Assembly (NCBI GenBank): GCA_021234535.1
Contig: CM037829.1
Location: 32,983,976-33,047,975 of the forward strand
Length of the DNA: 64,000 bases
Source of the DNA: Stichopus chloronotus
Lineage: Eukaryota > Echinodermata > Holothuroidea > Aspidochirotida > Stichopodidae
Direction of reading: 5' to 3'
Shown here: positions 62,101 to 64,000 of the stretch, piece after piece
Layout: the number at the start of each line of letters is the position of its first letter
How positions within the stretch are numbered: the stretch's first letter is position 1
Notes under the pieces: generated by a model
Seen by the model: the letters and a program-made list of their open reading frames with translations, nothing else
The model's database searches: none
Told to the model about the DNA's origin: nothing
Position numbers and translations under genes: made by a program

Positions 62101-64000
62101 GGGCGGGGAGGTAAAATTGGACTTGGCTTGAAACATTAATACAGCTGTTTAAAACCTAACCAATTCTAAACCAGTTCTTCAACTAGGCTTTCACAAAGTG
62201 TGAAAACGCGACACCAGTACGCCAAATGACATCGTAGTAATTCTTCGATGATTATAGAAGTTGGTTTCAAGCGAGTCATCTATTACTTTTTTGAGTTGAT
62301 AAGGTTTAAATTATCTGCAACCTTTGACCTCTGTGAACCTTCCATGAATTTTGACATCCAAAGACAGGAGGGACCATCTCGTCACTATTACTACTGAGGA
62401 CTATTACTACTGGGGACAGCAAATTTGTTCCGAGAAAGGTTTGATCCCTGAGATATTGTTGGTAAGTATCACATACACCGGCAACGACACATCCACACAT
62501 CACATTCAAATAAAATACAGCCAGGGGAGAAGAGAACAATAATGATTTGAAACAAGTCTTTTTACTTTTGATGAGTTTTTCTTTCTTTATATTTTTTAAA
62601 TGCTGTGTTATTTGTCATCATATCATACAATCTAACAATTTATAATAGTAATAATTGGACAGTAAAAAAAAAACAAACGGGTAAACAATGATTGCATGCT
62701 CTAATTGTAACTTAGCATTAAGATATACATAACATTTCACGACAGCTGGAAAGATTTTAGTATAGACAGGCTCACATTCAAAAATAATAAAATCAACCCA
62801 ACCCGACTACACCATCACTTGTCCTTTTTTAACGGGTCATGCCGAAATGTTGAGGATTAGAACAGTCTCCCAATTGATATCGTGAGCGCTTATCATTCGC
62901 CAATACAAAAATACATCCCACGACGAAAGCAAGTACACACTTAAGTATAGCACGTGCGTAAGGCAAACTCCATTTTGTAACAGAGAGACAATCTGGAAAC
63001 TGACAAAAGCAGATTGCTGAAGTTAATTGTTATTTGATGGTGACATAAGACTATAAAAAACACTCATAGAGAAAAGAAATTAAATGGAAATGACATGCAA
63101 ATGGTAGCATGAGGACAATTGGTCTATCAAACATAACATTCATTGCTATTTGTTACATCTTTTATGATTTCAGAAATTGCAGCCTTCTTCTTTCCACTTC
63201 GTGGCAAACTACTTACCCCTTCTAATGATTTCGGTCTACTATTGATGTCTACATTGTCACTATATAAGGTGAAAGTACTTTACTTATTCCAGGGAGAACT
63301 TCATGTTTGACTTCATGTGAATTGTATAATACGTCAGAAGTCGATACAGGAACTTGCACTAGAAACTTCTCGTTTCCCAATTAAGAGCGTTTCCTTCTTT
63401 CATATTGTAAGATCGGTAAAACGTCTGCCGAGTGATAAAAGGGGGGAAGAAAATGTACTTCTCTTCAAAATTAATTGCTGCTACTAAACACCAAGTTGCA
63501 GTAGTTTGCCTATCTAACGGACAATTGCTATATAAGTCACGTGATCATAAACATCCCCTTGTCATCCAATGGCAGACATACATGTACTGCCTTGTATTAG
63601 AGTTGTATATTGATTCCAAGGTCGTTACAAGCGATCCTCTTTCCAGGAATCAATTAAGGTGATTATGAGAGACTGTCAGATGTCATTGGAAAGGGATGCT
63701 TCACTTTTTTTGCTTGCATCCCAACAATTATGTTAATACTTTCAATGAAATTGTATTACAAGAGATTCGCAAGATAACAAATAAGTTCAATCTTCACCTT
63801 AGTTATTAAGTTTTCGATGATATTGATAAATTGGCTGTTCTGAGGGGTAAATGTTGTCTTTTCAAAGTGTGGTTAGGAACTGTGAAAGCCATTGCAAAGA
63901 AGGGTTGGTAAATCAAAACAAACATTGTAAATAATTGAATGACTGATGCTCAGTAACAACATTTACATGTATGCCAGACCCAGATGTGGGTGAAATGGGT
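56150..64000. other. Intergenic region, little recognised
   Basis: AT-rich DNA with poly-C/poly-G runs (56525, 57418, 60280), scattered AGGTCA-type fragments of the tandem element (about 61327, 61535, 62320) and a 38-bp tandem repeat at 62.0 kb. The start of the region should contain the promoter of the minus-strand three-exon gene. No coding exon with convincing splice sites was found. Confidence 0.45.
61995..62108. repeat. 38-bp tandem repeat, three copies
   Basis: Units start with AAGTGT(A/G)ATCA at 61995, 62033 and 62071, exactly 38 bases apart. Copies 2 and 3 are nearly identical; copy 1 has drifted. Confidence 0.85.

Overview
This is a window of animal nuclear DNA: genes broken by GT-AG introns, AT-rich intergenic DNA, many microsatellites, long poly-G/poly-C runs and degenerate transposable elements. 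Two genes can be named by direct comparison with human proteins, and both are animal genes: TAB1 and LYRM1. The frequent 'taggcctac'-type strings, the repeat style and the low gene density suggest a marine deuterostome, most likely an echinoderm. That taxon call is inference, not proof.

Layout. 1-6.4 kb: intergenic. 6.4-7.7 kb: intronless ankyrin-repeat gene (minus). 7.7-13.3 kb: intergenic with a SINE-like fragment. 13.3-24.4 kb: complete six-exon TAB1 homologue (plus), assembled here exon by exon with matching phases; its introns hold a tandem-repeat element rich in AGGTCAAAGGTCA sites, a SINE-like head and a 15-bp minisatellite. 24.4-33.5 kb: intergenic repeats. 33.5-38.8 kb: two-exon gene (minus) for a single-pass Ig-type receptor with signalling motifs in its tail. 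41.0-43.6 kb: LYRM1 (minus), three coding exons and a close poly(A) signal. 43.7-50.2 kb: repeats, including a 404-bp hAT-type element with a perfect 8-bp target duplication. 50.5-56.1 kb: unrecognised three-exon gene (minus) with a CpG-rich first exon; its second intron holds a long ATAC microsatellite fused to the 3' end of a Penelope-like retroelement. 56.2-64 kb: intergenic, little seen.

The genes are independent transcription units, not an operon. TAB1 is an inactive PP2C-like adaptor that activates the TAK1 kinase in innate and TGF-beta signalling. LYRM1 belongs to the mitochondrial LYR family. The Ig receptor looks like a cell-surface signalling molecule; a link to immunity is only a guess. 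The best candidates for something undescribed are the Ig receptor, the three-exon gene, the DR1-bearing repeat element and a degenerate hammerhead-like motif in the Penelope 3' region.
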